Source: Neostapfia colusana (Eukaryota; Streptophyta; Magnoliopsida; Poales; Poaceae). Taken from it: 64,000 bases of DNA. The position numbers and the translations under genes are program-made. The DNA is taken from the NCBI GenBank assembly GCA_030760725.1, contig JASWHV010000009.1, forward strand, positions 90,322,780-90,386,779, given 5' to 3'. Below the pieces are notes generated by a model, which searched no databases, was not told where the DNA came from, and saw only the letters and a list, made by a program, of their open reading frames with translations. Of the stretch, positions 33,343 through 46,085 are shown one piece after another (positions within the stretch are counted from its first letter, which is position 1; every line of letters begins with the position of its first letter).

Positions 33343-36300
33343 TGACGCGGCCCGCTCAGCCGAGACAGGCCACTCGCCCGGGAATCGCATTGGGTGGTGC
33401 CGTGTTGTGCGGCACCCAACAGCACACATATGAGGAATAATGTATTACATAAAACAATAGCGGAAGCTTACAAGTTTTTCTTTGTAAATACTTTACATCA
33501 AGTAACTACAGCGGAAGCCTATATCAACTCACGTCGAATAACTAAAAGCACTCGAGATGAAGTCTAGCCCGCGGATTCCTCTCGCTAGCAACACGAAGAC
33601 AAGCCGCAGCGGCTGGGTTCTCCATGTGTTACCTGACTCGGGAGTCCCCGAGTCTCACCGGACAACCTTCTTTTCAGCATCGTTGTTAACCTGCAAAACC
33701 ACTTATATAGCAAGCGTGAGCACATAGGCTCTGCAAGTCTGACCTGTCTCTCCTAAACAAGAAACTCTACATGCACGACGGTTACAATTGGGTCGGCTAG
33801 ATTTGCATAAAGGACTCGCCTAAAGTTGATCCTTAACTTTCATATTTTAAGCCTCATTGTGCAGACCTTGAGCCGAAAAGCATTGCAACTTCCACAATCA
33901 AACAAGAAACGCTTTGTTGCGATGCTTCTTGCACAAAGTGAAAGTAAACTTTAATGAGCCTATCTCTAATTCAATCATGGTTGCAATACAAGTTATAGCA
34001 CAGCCTTATCAAGTTCAACGATAAACAATTCCAATTGTTACTACGTCAAGACGCAGTGGGCAAGTATGCTCATATAACCACGAGCGACGGTGATTCGAAT
34101 CAGTACACGCCCGGACTACACGACACGTACACCCGTACTCCGAGTTGCCGGCAGCAATCTCGACTGACGTTGTACGCGGCCACCTTTCCCAAGATCTTCC
34201 ACATTGGACGCAGTCCAACTGCCCCGAGTACGCAAGCTCCCTCAAGGTACATACCCGCTGTGGTATGTTCTTGAGCGAGGTACCTCCTGCTACCCTGACG
34301 CCGAAAGCCTAAGGCAGTTGGAAAAGTTCCACTATGGATCTCCCAAGGTACATCGGTTTCCTGGGTCCCATATAGCCAGTATGCGCCCGGTACACAACTC
34401 AAACTTGTCCAACAGGGCCAAGCACGGACGGGCCTTAACCGAAACAGGCAGGGCTATGCACGCACGGCCTGCAACCTGCTGCATCTAAACCTCCCTGCCC
34501 AGCCTCCATTTCTTAAGTGTGAACTTTCCTCATCTTTTCTAATTCGGACCCGTCCCGAGTAAACCAGCCCTAAACTCCCGAGTAGATTCCAACTACTCGT
34601 CTTCTACCGGACCTTTCCTACTAACATTATCGTAGCCAAATTCCCTCGAGGAGTTGCTATTCTACCCTTTCTCTCTTAGGTGTTTCTGGTCATGCAAGTG
34701 GGGTTTTCAATATCATCTAGACGTAATGCAATCAACGATGCAAAGCTATGATCTCTACAAATGAAAATGCTTTATAAAACGGTTCAAATGCAAACCGGGG
34801 CTTGCCTGTTTTGCAGGTGACTACTGTTACAATCAGTTAGTGATGATCACTTGGAGCTTGATCACTTGTTTTCCTCCCTCCTTGATCTTCACTTCAAGTC
34901 CTTCTCACCTTCTTCGCGTATATGCTACACGATATGATCATGCATATGTATTTAATTGAAAAGCTTTTGCTCATAAGATATAATGACAGTTTTAAAACTG
35001 GAACTCTGTTTAAGAATTTAAAATGACACTGGTGCTAGTGGTTTGGGTTGGGCTTAAACACTAAGATCAATTATTAAGTGCTTTTCCCACTTAAGTGTTG
35101 ATCACCTTAAGAGGTTACCTATGACAGTGGTGATCCAGAGCTCCAATGGAGCTGGGAATTTTCATGTGAGTTCCTGGTCACAAGAAAGTCCTCTGGACCA
35201 AAATTTAGCACTTTTCATGGAGTGGTTTATTCAGAATAATTCTCTAAGTGTTTAATCAAAGATGAATTAATTCTGAGGTAACTCCCATGTTCATGTCAAA
35301 ATCGGTGATCCACAATTTCAATTATAGTTCATAGAGTCCACATGAATTTTCCTAGAAGTTTTGGAGCTAAGAATGGCCCAAAACTGAATTTACAAGTTTT
35401 GGAAATTCTCTGGAAATGTTTTCTTTATTCATTTGAATACAGGAACTTACAATCTCAATTACCCTGACCAATTCAACTCCAAATGAGCTGAACCTTTTAC
35501 AGGAGTCTAATAACACCCTAAAGATTATTCTGGCAAAATTTGAGGATTTTTGGATAAACCAAACTCCCTCTAAAATTCTTTTTCTGAAAAACTTTAAATA
35601 ATTTTCCAGAATTAAATAAAGACTTTCATACAAATTGGGTTGCATAATTGGATAGAGTTTGTCAATCTGAATCTAACCCAATTTGAATCACTAAATTTGG
35701 AGGTTCCTAGCAAAAGTTATGCTCTTCTAAAGTTTGGGGAAAAATCAGGAATTTGAATAAATCCGGGAAATGTTTAAACCTGACTCGGGGAAGTGCCACA
35801 CGGGCTACAGAATTATTTCCCGCGCTGTCACAGCCGATCCCGCGCCACAGAGTATCCGGCCTGTTTTCCCCGAGTCGCTGACATGCGGGCCCAGGGGGGT
35901 CGTCTTCCACCTCTCGCTCCCGCGCGATCCCGCCGCCAGGCTCGCCGGAGAAGCTCTGGAATCAGGCATCCGGCCACCTCTGTCGATGAAACTCGCCGCC
36001 AGCCCCTAACTCAACGCGAGGAACACGCTGGTGGGGTTTGCTCGAGCCAGTAGGGCCCCCAAACTAGCCCGCAACGGCGCAACGGTTCGGACGAAGTCCG
36101 GCGATGTCGCCCCGACGCCCTAAGCCTTCTAGGCTTCAGTTTCCAAGCTCTAGAGCACCGGCGGACACTAAGGATCATCGACGTGGAAAGGAAATGGCTC
36201 GGAGATGGCTCTAACTTAGGGTTCACCGTGCACCCGCATCTCCCCACCATAGCCGCCTTTGGAAAGCTTGAAATTGCACCGTGCACAGGGTGTTTCATGC

Positions 36301-37566
36301 GAGGTTTCAAAAGAGAACTGGTGCGCCTACATGTCTAGTCGGTGTGTGCGAAGTCTCTTGGTGTCTAAACAACAATTGATCGGGAATTTTACAGAATCAT
36401 ACCGGAAGGTTGGTTTTCACCGGCCGGAGACGATCTTCAAAATTCACCGTCGAGAGGCCGAGGCAGGCTCTGTGCGTCGGGTGGAAGCTGCACGGAGCTC
36501 CTGCGCGTCCGAAAGTGGCCTTGCTTGGTCGTGAAACTTTCTGGAGGAGGCTGTCCACGGGAGCACGTCGCCGCCGGGGTGTTCGGCCGCCGCGGGAACT
36601 CAAGGTTCTCGGCGTAGAGGGCACAAACACACTGGGTGATGGCTCGAGGAGGTCGTGGGGACGTTGGTGGTATTGTTTTGCTGCTCAGAGGCGCTGCTCG
36701 CTAGAATTTCCCGAGCTCCCGATCGATCGAAGCAGGGCGGCTGTGTTTTCCGTCTTCCGGTGCGAGAGAGAGAAGAACAGCGCCGTGGCTTCGGTTAAGA
36801 GGCGGGAGAGGCGGTAGCCACCGACGTCCAGCAGCTCTCCAGCACGAAGAAATTCCACCAGGAGGTGGCTGCCGGCTGAGCTCGGTGTCGAACGGAGCTG
36901 CGCCCTCTGTGTCGGGTGCCGACTGAAGGAGGCAAACAGAGACCCAACACTGAGATCTTTTGCAAATTTTCAGTTCACACAATGACATGTGGGACCCACA
37001 TGTCAGTCCTCCTTATCCCCTATAAAATATCTCCCCAATTTGAATATTGATGGAATTCAATTGTGGAAGTTTAAATCTGATATGGATTTGGATAATTGGG
37101 CAAGTTTCATCCAAATTCAAACATGCATTTGAATTCTTTGTCTTTTAAAGTCCATTTTGCAAAATGGGTTGCAAACTATTTCCATAAATCATGAAACTTT
37201 GCACACCCCCTAATTTGGACACAAGGAATTCAAATATGAAATCTGATTTTTATTTTCGCTGCTGCAAATGAGATTTTTAGCACAACAGTTTTGAATTCCA
37301 TTGTGTTGTTCTCATTTGAATTTTTGTTTGAACAAATTGTTCCAAATCTGATTTTTGTTTTCTCACACATATGGGAACTTCCCATCTTTGTTTTAGACCC
37401 CTCCAGGGTTCCAAGTTCTCCAATGAACATATGACTTGTGTGAAGAAAGCCCCATGTGTGTTATCACATGTGGGAAAAAGTTTTAACAAGTCCCAAATTT
37501 CATACACATGAAACAAAACTTTGCAAACAAGTGTTTCTTTGTATTCATAATTTTGGGACCTTTACA
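33343..37566 (-). mobile_element. 3' LTR of element 3, complete (4.2 kb)
   Basis: Minus strand TGTAAAGGTCCC (37566) to ...GGGCCGCGTCA (33343). The left 2.4 kb is almost identical to element 3's 5' LTR (43671-46085), indicating a recent insertion. The outer flank GTGCA (33338-33342) is element 4 LTR sequence. The GC-rich zone 35790-36900 contains only short open frames without recognisable homology. Confidence 0.9.
33396..33416 (-). other. Conserved LTR-end hairpin, element 3 3' LTR
   Basis: GGTGCCG-TGTTGTG-CGGCACC, perfect stem. Confidence 0.75.
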
Positions 37567-37603
37567 TTCCTCCCCCCTTAAAAGGAATCTCGTCCCGAGA
37601 TTC
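37567..37603 (-). other. Polypurine tract and palindrome, element 3
   Basis: Minus strand GAATCTCG-GGA-CGAGATTC (37603-37585), then CCTTTT and AAGGGGGGAGGAA against the LTR start. Confidence 0.85.
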
Positions 37604-37636
37604 AAAGGAAGACGAGGTGGGAGGTAATTACAAGGT

Positions 37637-40600
37637 TTATGACAAAAGCTCCGGATAATTCTTGTGGATGTAATCGTCGGTTTCCCACGTCGCCTCTACC
37701 GGGGTATGATTACTCCACAGGACTTTGTAAAATTTCAATGTCCGGTTCCTAGTGGTCCGGGTCTTTTCGTCGATAATCTGTACAGGTTGCTCGACATAGG
37801 TGAGATCCGGCTTCAACTCGTCAATGTCTTCAGTGCGGATGGCAGCGGTAAACTTAAGACATTTCCGCAGCTGGGACACGTGAAATATGTCGTGAATACC
37901 GGCAAGGCTTGCCGGTAGTTCCAGCCGGTAGGCTACAGTTCCACACTTCTCCGTGATAGTAAACGGACCGATGAATCGGGGAGCAAGTTTCCCCTTGACA
38001 CCGAACCGATGAATCCCCTTCATCGGAGACACACGAAGATACACGTGCTCTCCGACTTTGAAATGCAGCGGTCGACGTCTCTAGTCCGCGTAGCTCTTTT
38101 GACGAGATTGGGCAGCTTTGAGGTTCTCTTGTATTATCCGAACTCTCTCTTCGGCTTCATAGACAAGATCAACCCCGAACGTTACTCGTTCACCGGATTC
38201 GCACCAATTCAATGGTGTACGGCACTTCCGGCCGTATAGAGATTCATATGGTGCCATTTTAATGCTCGTCTGATATCCGTTGTTGTACGAGAACTCCGCC
38301 AGCGGTAAGTGATCATCCCAGCTCTTACCGTGGTGGATGGCACATGCTCTTAACATATCTTCCAGTATTTGACTCACCCTCTCAGTTTGTCCATCTGTTT
38401 GAGGGTGATACGCAGAGCTTCTAATTAGTTTGGTCCCCAAGGATGCGTGTAGCTGCTCCCAGAAACGGGCTACGAACAGCGATCCTCTATCTGACACAAT
38501 GGTACGGGGAACTCCATGTAAGCACAAGATTCGTGCTATGTACAGCTCCGCATACTGCTTTGCGTTGTACCTAGTATGCACAGGGATGAAATGTGCTGAT
38601 TTGGTTAACCGGTCCACGATTACCCAAATTGAATCATGGTTGTGGGAGGTCATCGGCAACCCGACGATGAAGTCCATACTCAAGTCTTCCCACTTCCATG
38701 CTGGTACTTGCAATGGTTGTAATAGGCCTGACTTCTTCATATGGTCGGCCTTGACTTTTCGACACGTATCACACTCTGAAACGTACTTTGCAACTTCACG
38801 TTTCATACGTGTCCACCAAAACTTCTTCCGGAGATCTTGGTACATTTTATTACTTCCCGGATGAATGGAAAACTTGGACAAATGAGCTTCATCCAAAATT
38901 TTCTTCCGTAGTCCCATATCCCGGGGTACTACTATCCGGTCGTTGAACCACAAAATACCTTCATCATCCTTCCGGAAGCACTTCATTTCTCCGTTGTCTA
39001 TCCTCCGCCGTATGTGGAACATACCCTTGTCTTTTCGTTGAGTTTCCATGATCTCCTCTCGGATAGTAGGAACGAGAGCGAGATTATAGAGAGCTCCATA
39101 CGGTATGACACGGAGGCTTGGTTCTTCATCATCCATTTCGGCAATAGTCAGGTGATGAATATGCACCTTGCGACTGAGCGCATCGGCGACCACATTCGCC
39201 TTTCCTGGATGATAATGAATTTCAAGTTCATAGTCCTTAATGAGCTCTAGCCATCTTTGTTGCCTCATGTTCAGTTCTTTCTGAGTGAAGATGTACTTCA
39301 AGCTCTTGTGGTCGGTGTAGAGGTGTACAAGATTTCCGAGCAAGTAATGCCTCCACATCTTCAAAGCAAGGACCACGGCAGCTAACTCAAGATCATGAGT
39401 TGGATAATGCTGCTCGTGAGTTCTGAGTTGATGAGATCCATAAGCGACCACTCGTCTTTCTTGCATCAGCACGCAGCCAAGACCGATGCCCGATGCATCG
39501 CAATAAACGTCGAATGGCTTCGTTGTATCCGGCTGAGCAAGAACTGGGGCTGTTGTGAGATGCTTCACTAAGGTCTTGAAAGCTTGTTCACACGCAGCAC
39601 CCCACATAAATCTGGTGTTCTTCTTTAATAATTCCGTCATCAGTTTAGCAATCTTGGATAAACCCAGAATGAACCTCCGGTAATAACCCACTAAACCGAG
39701 GAAGCTTCGGATTTCATGTACTGACTTTGGTGACTCCCATTTCTGCACTTGGATAATCTTACTCGGATCTACAGCGATGCCCTCCGCTGAAATGATGTGT
39801 CCGAGAAAAGGTACTTGATTGATCCAGAATTCACACTTGCTGAATTTTGCATAGAGCTGATGATCTCGCAATATTTGTAGCACAATATGCAGATGTTCAG
39901 CATGTTCTTCCTCTGACTTGGAGTACACCAAGATATCGTCGATGAAGACAACGACGAATTTATCCAGCTCCGGCATGAACACTGAATTCATCAGGTACAT
40001 AAAGTGTGCCGGGGCATTGGTCAAACCAAAAGACATAACGAGATACTCATACAGCCCGTATCTCGTTGAGAATGCCATCTTCGGAATATCTTCTGCCCGG
40101 ATTTTAATCTGGTGATATCCGGACCGAAGATCCATCTTCGAAAATACCTTCGCACCCACTAATTGATCGAAGAGCATATCAATGCGAGGTAGTGGATACT
40201 TGTTCTTGATGGTAACGACGTTCAAAGGACGATAATCAACACAAAGCCGTAGTGTTTCGTCCTTCTTCTTGACAAACAACGCTGAACAACCCCAAGGTTA
40301 CGAACTTGGTCGTATAAAGCCCTTGCTCATTAGGTCATTCAGCTGTGTCTTCAATTCTGCCAGTTCATTGGGTGTCATCTTGTACGGCCTTCGTGATATC
40401 GGTGTGGTTCCCGGTATAAGTTCAATCTTGAACTCAACGTCTCGTTCGGGTGGCATGCCCAGTAAATCCTCGGGAAATACATCCGGATACTCACGTACCA
40501 CCAGAATGTCCTCTATCTTGACAGCTTCCGTGTGGTTCACTGTTGCAACCTGCTGCCGTCCGGCACCCAGAATTAATATATGAAGACCGTGCTGTGGGGA

Positions 40601-41008
40601 GTTGAGCTCAACGGTCCTAGAGCTGATGTTAAGAACCGCGTGGTGATAATTCAACCACGACATCCCCAAAATGATGTCGATGTTCAGACCTTCAAGAATA
40701 ATGAGGTTCGTAGGGTATATTTTACCCCCCAAACAAAGAGGTGCTCGGGATACAACCTCGCTTGCGGTACTGCTGCCCCCGGGCGAAGATATGAGGTATT
40801 GCCTCTTTGTATAAACGGTTTGGAGCTGATGTTGAGCCACGAAAGACTTGCTAATGAAGTTGTGTGTGGCACCGGAATCAAAGAGAACTAAAACCAGTAG
40901 CTGATTCAGAGAAAACATCCCTGCTAAAGCGGCTTCTCCTTCCGGAACATCATCAATCACAGTATAGTGAATGTTGCCCCTTATCTGCCCTCCTATCTGC
41001 AGATTGAG
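37637..41008 (-). pseudogene. Element 3 pol: protease, RT, RNase H, integrase, chromodomain (two nonsense codons)
   Basis: Best-preserved pol in the window. Protease LVLFDSGATHNF lies near 40885. RT has SFGLTNAPAHF and an intact FIDDILVYS (first Asp codon 39938-39940). RNase H shows DVYCDAS, THDLELAAVV, YTDHKSLKYIF and the HPGKANVVADALSRK linker. Integrase has its HHCC zinc site (ECDTCRKVKADH), DFIVGLP, IVSDRGSLF and YHPQTDGQTERV. The chromodomain-like tail (QIIDEKTRTTRNRT ... KVLWSNHTPVEATWE) ends at 37637. A 732-codon stretch (40279-38081) from RT to integrase is unbroken. Breaks: TAA 40298-40300 and TAG 38081-38083. Despite nearly identical LTRs, the element could move only with help from relatives. 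Confidence 0.92.
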
Positions 41009-42130
41009 TTACGGGTCGTATTGTTGTGAATATGATGACCCGTAGCCTCGAATTCCCTCCGGACATTGCCAAGCATAATGGCCCTTACGCCCACAAGTAA
41101 GACACGGATGCCTCTCCGGTTCTTCGTTGACTTGCGGTGGACTGCTAGGTACATATGGCTGCAGCGATGGAGCACAAACCACCGTCTGATGCTGCGGCAG
41201 TGGAGGTGGTGCAAGCTGTAAAACTTGACCAGCAATCAATCTCTGAGGAGTTGATCGTACAGGTGGCCTCCATCTTTCACCGGGTGGCGTTTGATACACC
41301 AAACGGTACTTCCGAGGCACATAACTTGTGCTAGCCTGCTCGATCTTACTCATCTTTCTCTTCTCCGCTTGCCACTCAAGTGTCGGCTTCTCCTGAATGA
41401 AAGCCGCATTGACCATGTCAGTGTAACTGCCGTTATTATGTACGGCCAGCTTCTCCCGTAATATGGCACTCAGGCCATGGAAGAATAGGTCACACCGTGC
41501 CTCTTCTTTTGCCACATATTCGGGAGCATATTGGGCCAAAAGATTAAATCTCCTGACATACTCGAGGACACTCATGTCCCCTTGCTTCAAGCCCAAAAAT
41601 TCCTCCCGCTTTGCCTTGACAATACCTAGTGGTATGTAACGAGTACAAAAGGCTTCACAAAACTCCCTCCATGTCACTTGATGGTCCTCCGGAATGGTGG
41701 CAAAATGATCCATCCACCAGTTTCCGGCTGCTCCATGGAGTTGTTGAGCGGCAAACTTTGTCTTCTGGTAATCATCACACTGGAATACTCCAAATTTTGA
41801 CTCCATGACACGAAGCCATAGATCTGCTTCCACAGGTTCGGTGGCTTCAGTAAAGATAGACGGTTGAGTCGCCAAGAAGTCCAAATAAGCGTCTCGAGGT
41901 GGAACGACTTGTTGCGTGTTCTGGAGTACGCCTTGCTGTACCAAAGCTTGGAGTAAGCGTGTGTGTTCTTGTGTTGCTTCTTGGAGTAGCCTAGTGTTCT
42001 CTTGGTTAGACTCGACGACTCGAGTCATCAGATCCATCCATCCTGTGGATGGTGGTTCCGACGGTGGAATGGAAGCATCACCGCCTCGACGAGAACTTCC
42101 AGCCCTACTCCTTGAGCGAGTACGAACCAT
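41009..42130 (-). CDS. Element 3 gag with CCHC zinc knuckle
   Basis: 373 codons from ATG 42130. Basic N-terminus (MVRTRSRSRAGSSRRGG), coiled-coil-like Gln/Glu-rich stretch (residues 33-60), capsid-type blocks (FAAQQLHGAAGNWW, LEYVRRFNLLAQY) and zinc knuckle CLTCGRKGHYAWQC (343-356). It ends at TAA 41009-41011, which replaces a sense codon present in element 1; the frame then continues into pol. The stop may have uncoupled gag from pol. The product could still form particles. Confidence 0.85.
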   Translation of the reverse strand: MVRTRSRSRAGSSRRGGDASIPPSEPPSTGWMDLMTRVVESNQENTRLLQEATQEHTRLLQALVQQGVLQNTQQVVPPRDAYLDFLATQPSIFTEATEPVEADLWLRVMESKFGVFQCDDYQKTKFAAQQLHGAAGNWWMDHFATIPEDHQVTWREFCEAFCTRYIPLGIVKAKREEFLGLKQGDMSVLEYVRRFNLLAQYAPEYVAKEEARCDLFFHGLSAILREKLAVHNNGSYTDMVNAAFIQEKPTLEWQAEKRKMSKIEQASTSYVPRKYRLVYQTPPGERWRPPVRSTPQRLIAGQVLQLAPPPLPQHQTVVCAPSLQPYVPSSPPQVNEEPERHPCLTCGRKGHYAWQCPEGIRGYGSSYSQQYDP

Positions 42131-43655
42131 ACTGCAAAATGTAGTTGAGATGAGTTAAACAAGAACTCAGCAGTATGTGAGACGAATGAAAACATGAATA
42201 TGTCAAAACTTTATAAAAGCAGTAACAAAATTCATGTTTACACAACTCCATAGTAGGCATAGCTATTCAGCCTATCTGTACAGGACAGACCTTTATGAAC
42301 TATCTCCAGATTTTAATCTAATTAAGAGCATTTTCATAACTCAAGTTGAATACCAAAGTTAAATTTAACTTCAGTATCTTTCCAACGAGTACTCATATGC
42401 CCTCAGATCTTCTCCGGATTAAAAGTTATGATTTTCCAAAGTTGACAGAATTCCTGGATAAAATTTGCCAGCACCTCCCTTGTACGTGGCTGATTTTATC
42501 ACAGTTGTATATGTAAATACAATAAGATCCTGAATAAACTTTGAACTACAACAATGTTGCACATTTCATAACCTTTCCAATGGTGTATCATAAGCTTCTT
42601 AAGGGTTTTTCTACAGAAAGTTATGGCTTAAAAACAGAAAGGTCCAGAGAGGTTTTGTTGTTGTCCTGGTTCTGGACAGTTTACCTTCCTCTGAACTTTC
42701 TACCCATTTAACATGTGATTTAGCTCTGGAGATCTACAAAGAAGTTGTAGATCACTTGAAAATATTTCCAGAACTGTATCATACACCTTAATTGGGTCAA
42801 GCTACAAAGAGTTATCCTCTGTTAAAGTCCAGCACAAATTTCTGCTGAAAACAGAGCACTCTGTTTTTGAAATCTTTGAAGTCTAATGTTCCTCTCATTT
42901 GAATCTTAGCTCAAAATAAGAGTTCAGTAACTAATATTTGTTTCAAACTTCCATTTTTATTTGAAATTTAGTTCATGAGTCATTTCTTCAAAGGAAAGGG
43001 GTTATTAAGTTTAGTACGGCGTCGATGCACCGTAAGAAGCATGTCGGTGCTACGTAGCCTCGCCAAAAGAAAATCCTATCCGGATTATACCGGCATAAAC
43101 GTATCTTAGGTGGCACTAAAATGGTCACTTGCAAACGTGTACTATACGTACTACGGTTTCGTGGTCAATCCTGCACAAGTCACACTCAATCGTCAGGTCC
43201 GGCTGCACACCGAACCCGGTATCCATACAGTTCTTACACCCGTCCGTCATCACTCGCACAGGTGTTCTCAAGCCAAACACGCCTTGAGCTACGTGTTCAT
43301 GTTACTAACCACGTGACGGGGTTTCCCAAATTGCACCACGCACGCCTGGGACAGACGTTGCTCGAGTACCCCAAACAACATGAAGAGTCGTAGAGGATAC
43401 TAAAGCGGATCGGGTTACCTGCCACCCGTGGGGCTCCACCCTTCAGCTTGTGCGCACTGGTGGACAGCGCTTACGTGCACCCCCAAGACATAAATCGTCC
43501 CGAGATGCACGATTTTCCGACATAACAAATAAGTTAGGTTTCCACCTTCATATTAAGCTAATAGTAATCCTTATGTGGGCCTAGTACCGTATCCTCACCG
43601 TAACCTAAAATTTTGTCGTAATACCTTCCTTATTCCGTGTGCTATTACCAATGCG
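42131..43655 (-). other. Element 3 untranslated leader
   Basis: 1.5 kb leader closely matching that of element 1. No supported gene; short frames at 43110-43393 are conserved only because the leader is. Confidence 0.7.
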
Positions 43656-43667
43656 GCTCTGATACCA
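43656..43667 (-). other. Primer-binding site of element 3 (initiator tRNA-Met)
   Basis: Minus-strand TGGTATCAGAGC, perfect, three bases inside the LTR end at 43671. Confidence 0.92.
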
Positions 43668-43670
43668 CGC

Positions 43671-46085
43671 TGACGCGGCCCGCTCAGCCGAGACAGGCTA
43701 CTCGCCCGGGAATCGCTTTGGGTGGTGCCGTGTTGTGCGGCACCCAACAGCACACATATGAGGAATAATGTATTACATAAAACAATAGCGGAAGCTTACA
43801 AGTTTTTCTTTGTAAATACTTTACATCAAGTAACTACAGCGGAAGTCTATATCAACTCACGTCGAATAACTAAAAGCACTCGAGATGAAGTCTAGCCCGC
43901 GGATTCCTCTCGCTAGCAACACGAAGACAAGCCGCAGCGGCTGGGTTCTCCATGTGTTACCTGACTCGGGAGTCCCCGAGTCTCACCGGACAACCTTCTT
44001 TTCAGCATCGTTGTTAACCTGCAAAACCACTTATATAGCAAGCGTGAGCACATAGGCTCAGCATGTCTGACCTGTCTCTCCTAAACAAGAAACTCTACAT
44101 GCACGACGGTTACAATTGGGTCGGCTAGATTTGCATAAAGGACTCGCCTAAAGTTGATCCTTAACTTTCATATTTTAAGCCTCATTGTGCAGACCTTGAG
44201 CCGAAAAGCATCGCAACTTCCACAATCAAACAAGAAACGCTTTGTTGCGATGCTTCTTGCACAAAGTGAAAGTAAACTTTAATGAGCCTATCTCTAATTC
44301 AATCATGGTTGCAATACAAGTTATAGCACAGCCTTATCAAGTTCAACGATAAACAATTCCAATTGTTACTACGTCAAGACGCAGTGGGCAAGTATGCTCA
44401 TATAACCGCGAGCGACGGTGATTCGAATCAGTACACGCCCGGACTACACGACACGTACACCCATACTCCGAGTTGCCGGCAGCAATCTCGACTGACGTTG
44501 TACGCGGCCACCTTTCCCAAGATCTTCCACATTGGACGCAGTCCAACTGCCCCGAGTACGCAAGCTCCCTCAAGGTACATACCCGCTGTGGTATGTTCTT
44601 GAGCGAGGTACCTCCTGCTACCCTGACGCCGAAAGCCTAAGGCAGTTGGAAAAGTTCCACTATGGATCTCCCAAGGTACATCGGTTTCCTGGGTCCCATA
44701 TAGCCAGTATGCGCCCGGTACACAACTCAAACTTGTCCAACAGGGCCAAGCACGGACGGGCCTTAACCGACACAGGCAGGGCTATGCACGCACGGCCTGC
44801 AACCTGCTGCATCTAAACCTCCCTGCCCAGCCTCCATTTCTTAAGTGTGAACTTTCCTCATCTTTTCTAATTCGGACCCGTCCCGAGTAAACCAGCCCTA
44901 AACTCCCGAGTAGATTCCAACTACTCGTCTTCTACCGGACCTTTCCTACTAACATTATCGTAGCCAAATTCCCTCGAGGAGTTGCTATTCTACCCTTTCT
45001 CTCTTAGGTGTTTCTGGTCATGCAAGTGGGGTTTTCAATATCATCTAGACGTAATGCAATCAACGATGCAAAGCTATGATCTCTACAAATGAAAATGCTT
45101 TATAAAACGGTTCAAATGCAAACCGGGGCTTGCCTGTTTTGCAGGTGACTACTGTTACAATCAGTTAGTGATGATCACTTGGAGCTTGATCACTTGTTTT
45201 CCTCCCTCCTTGATATTCACTTCAAGTCCTTCTCACCTTCTTCTCGTATATGCTACACGATATGATCATGCATATGTATTTAATTGAAAAGCTTTTGCTC
45301 ATAAGATATAATGACAGTTTTAAAACTGGAACTCTGTTTAAGAATTTAAAATGACACTGGTGCTAGTGGTTTGGGTTGGGCTTAAACACTAAGATCAATT
45401 ATTAAGTGCTTTTCCCACTTAAGTGTTGATCACCTTAAGAGGTTACCTATGACAGTGGTGATCCAGAGCTCCAATGGAGCTGGGAATTTTCATGTGAGTT
45501 CCTGGTCACAAGAAAGTCCTCTGGACCAAAATTTAGCACTTTTCATGGAGTGGTTTATTCAGAATAATTCTCTAAGTGTTTAATCAAAGATGAATTAATT
45601 CTGAGGTAACTCCCATGTTCATGTCAAACTAGGTGATCCACAATTTCAATTATAGTTCATAGAGTCCACATGAATTTTCCTAGGATTTTTGGAGCTAAGA
45701 ATGGCCCTAAACTGAATTTACAAGTTTTGGAAATTCTCTGGAAATGATTTCTGTATTCATTTGAATACAGGAACTTACAATCTGAATTACCCTGATCAAT
45801 TCAACTCCAAATGAGCTGAAACTTTTACAGGTGTCTAATAACACCCTAAAGATTATTCTGGCAAAATTTGAGGATTTTTGGATAAACCAAACTCCCTCTA
45901 AAATTCTTTTTCTGAAAAGATTTAAAGAATTTTCCAGAATTAAATAAATACTTTCATACAAATTGGGTTGCATAATTGGATAGAGTTTGTCAATCTGAAT
46001 CTAACCCAATTTGAATCACTAAATTTGGAGGTTCCTAGCAAAAGTTATGCTCTTCTAAAGTTTGGGGAAAATCAGGAATTTGAAT
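43671..46085 (-). mobile_element. 5' LTR of element 3, truncated
   Basis: Matches 33343-35758 with only scattered substitutions. It stops after AATCAGGAATTTGAAT, where the other LTR continues AAATCCGGG and this one runs into element 4 gag coding sequence on the plus strand. About 1.8 kb of U3 is missing. Confidence 0.9.
43724..43744 (-). other. Conserved LTR-end hairpin, element 3 5' LTR
   Basis: GGTGCCG-TGTTGTG-CGGCACC, identical to the 3' LTR copy. Confidence 0.75.
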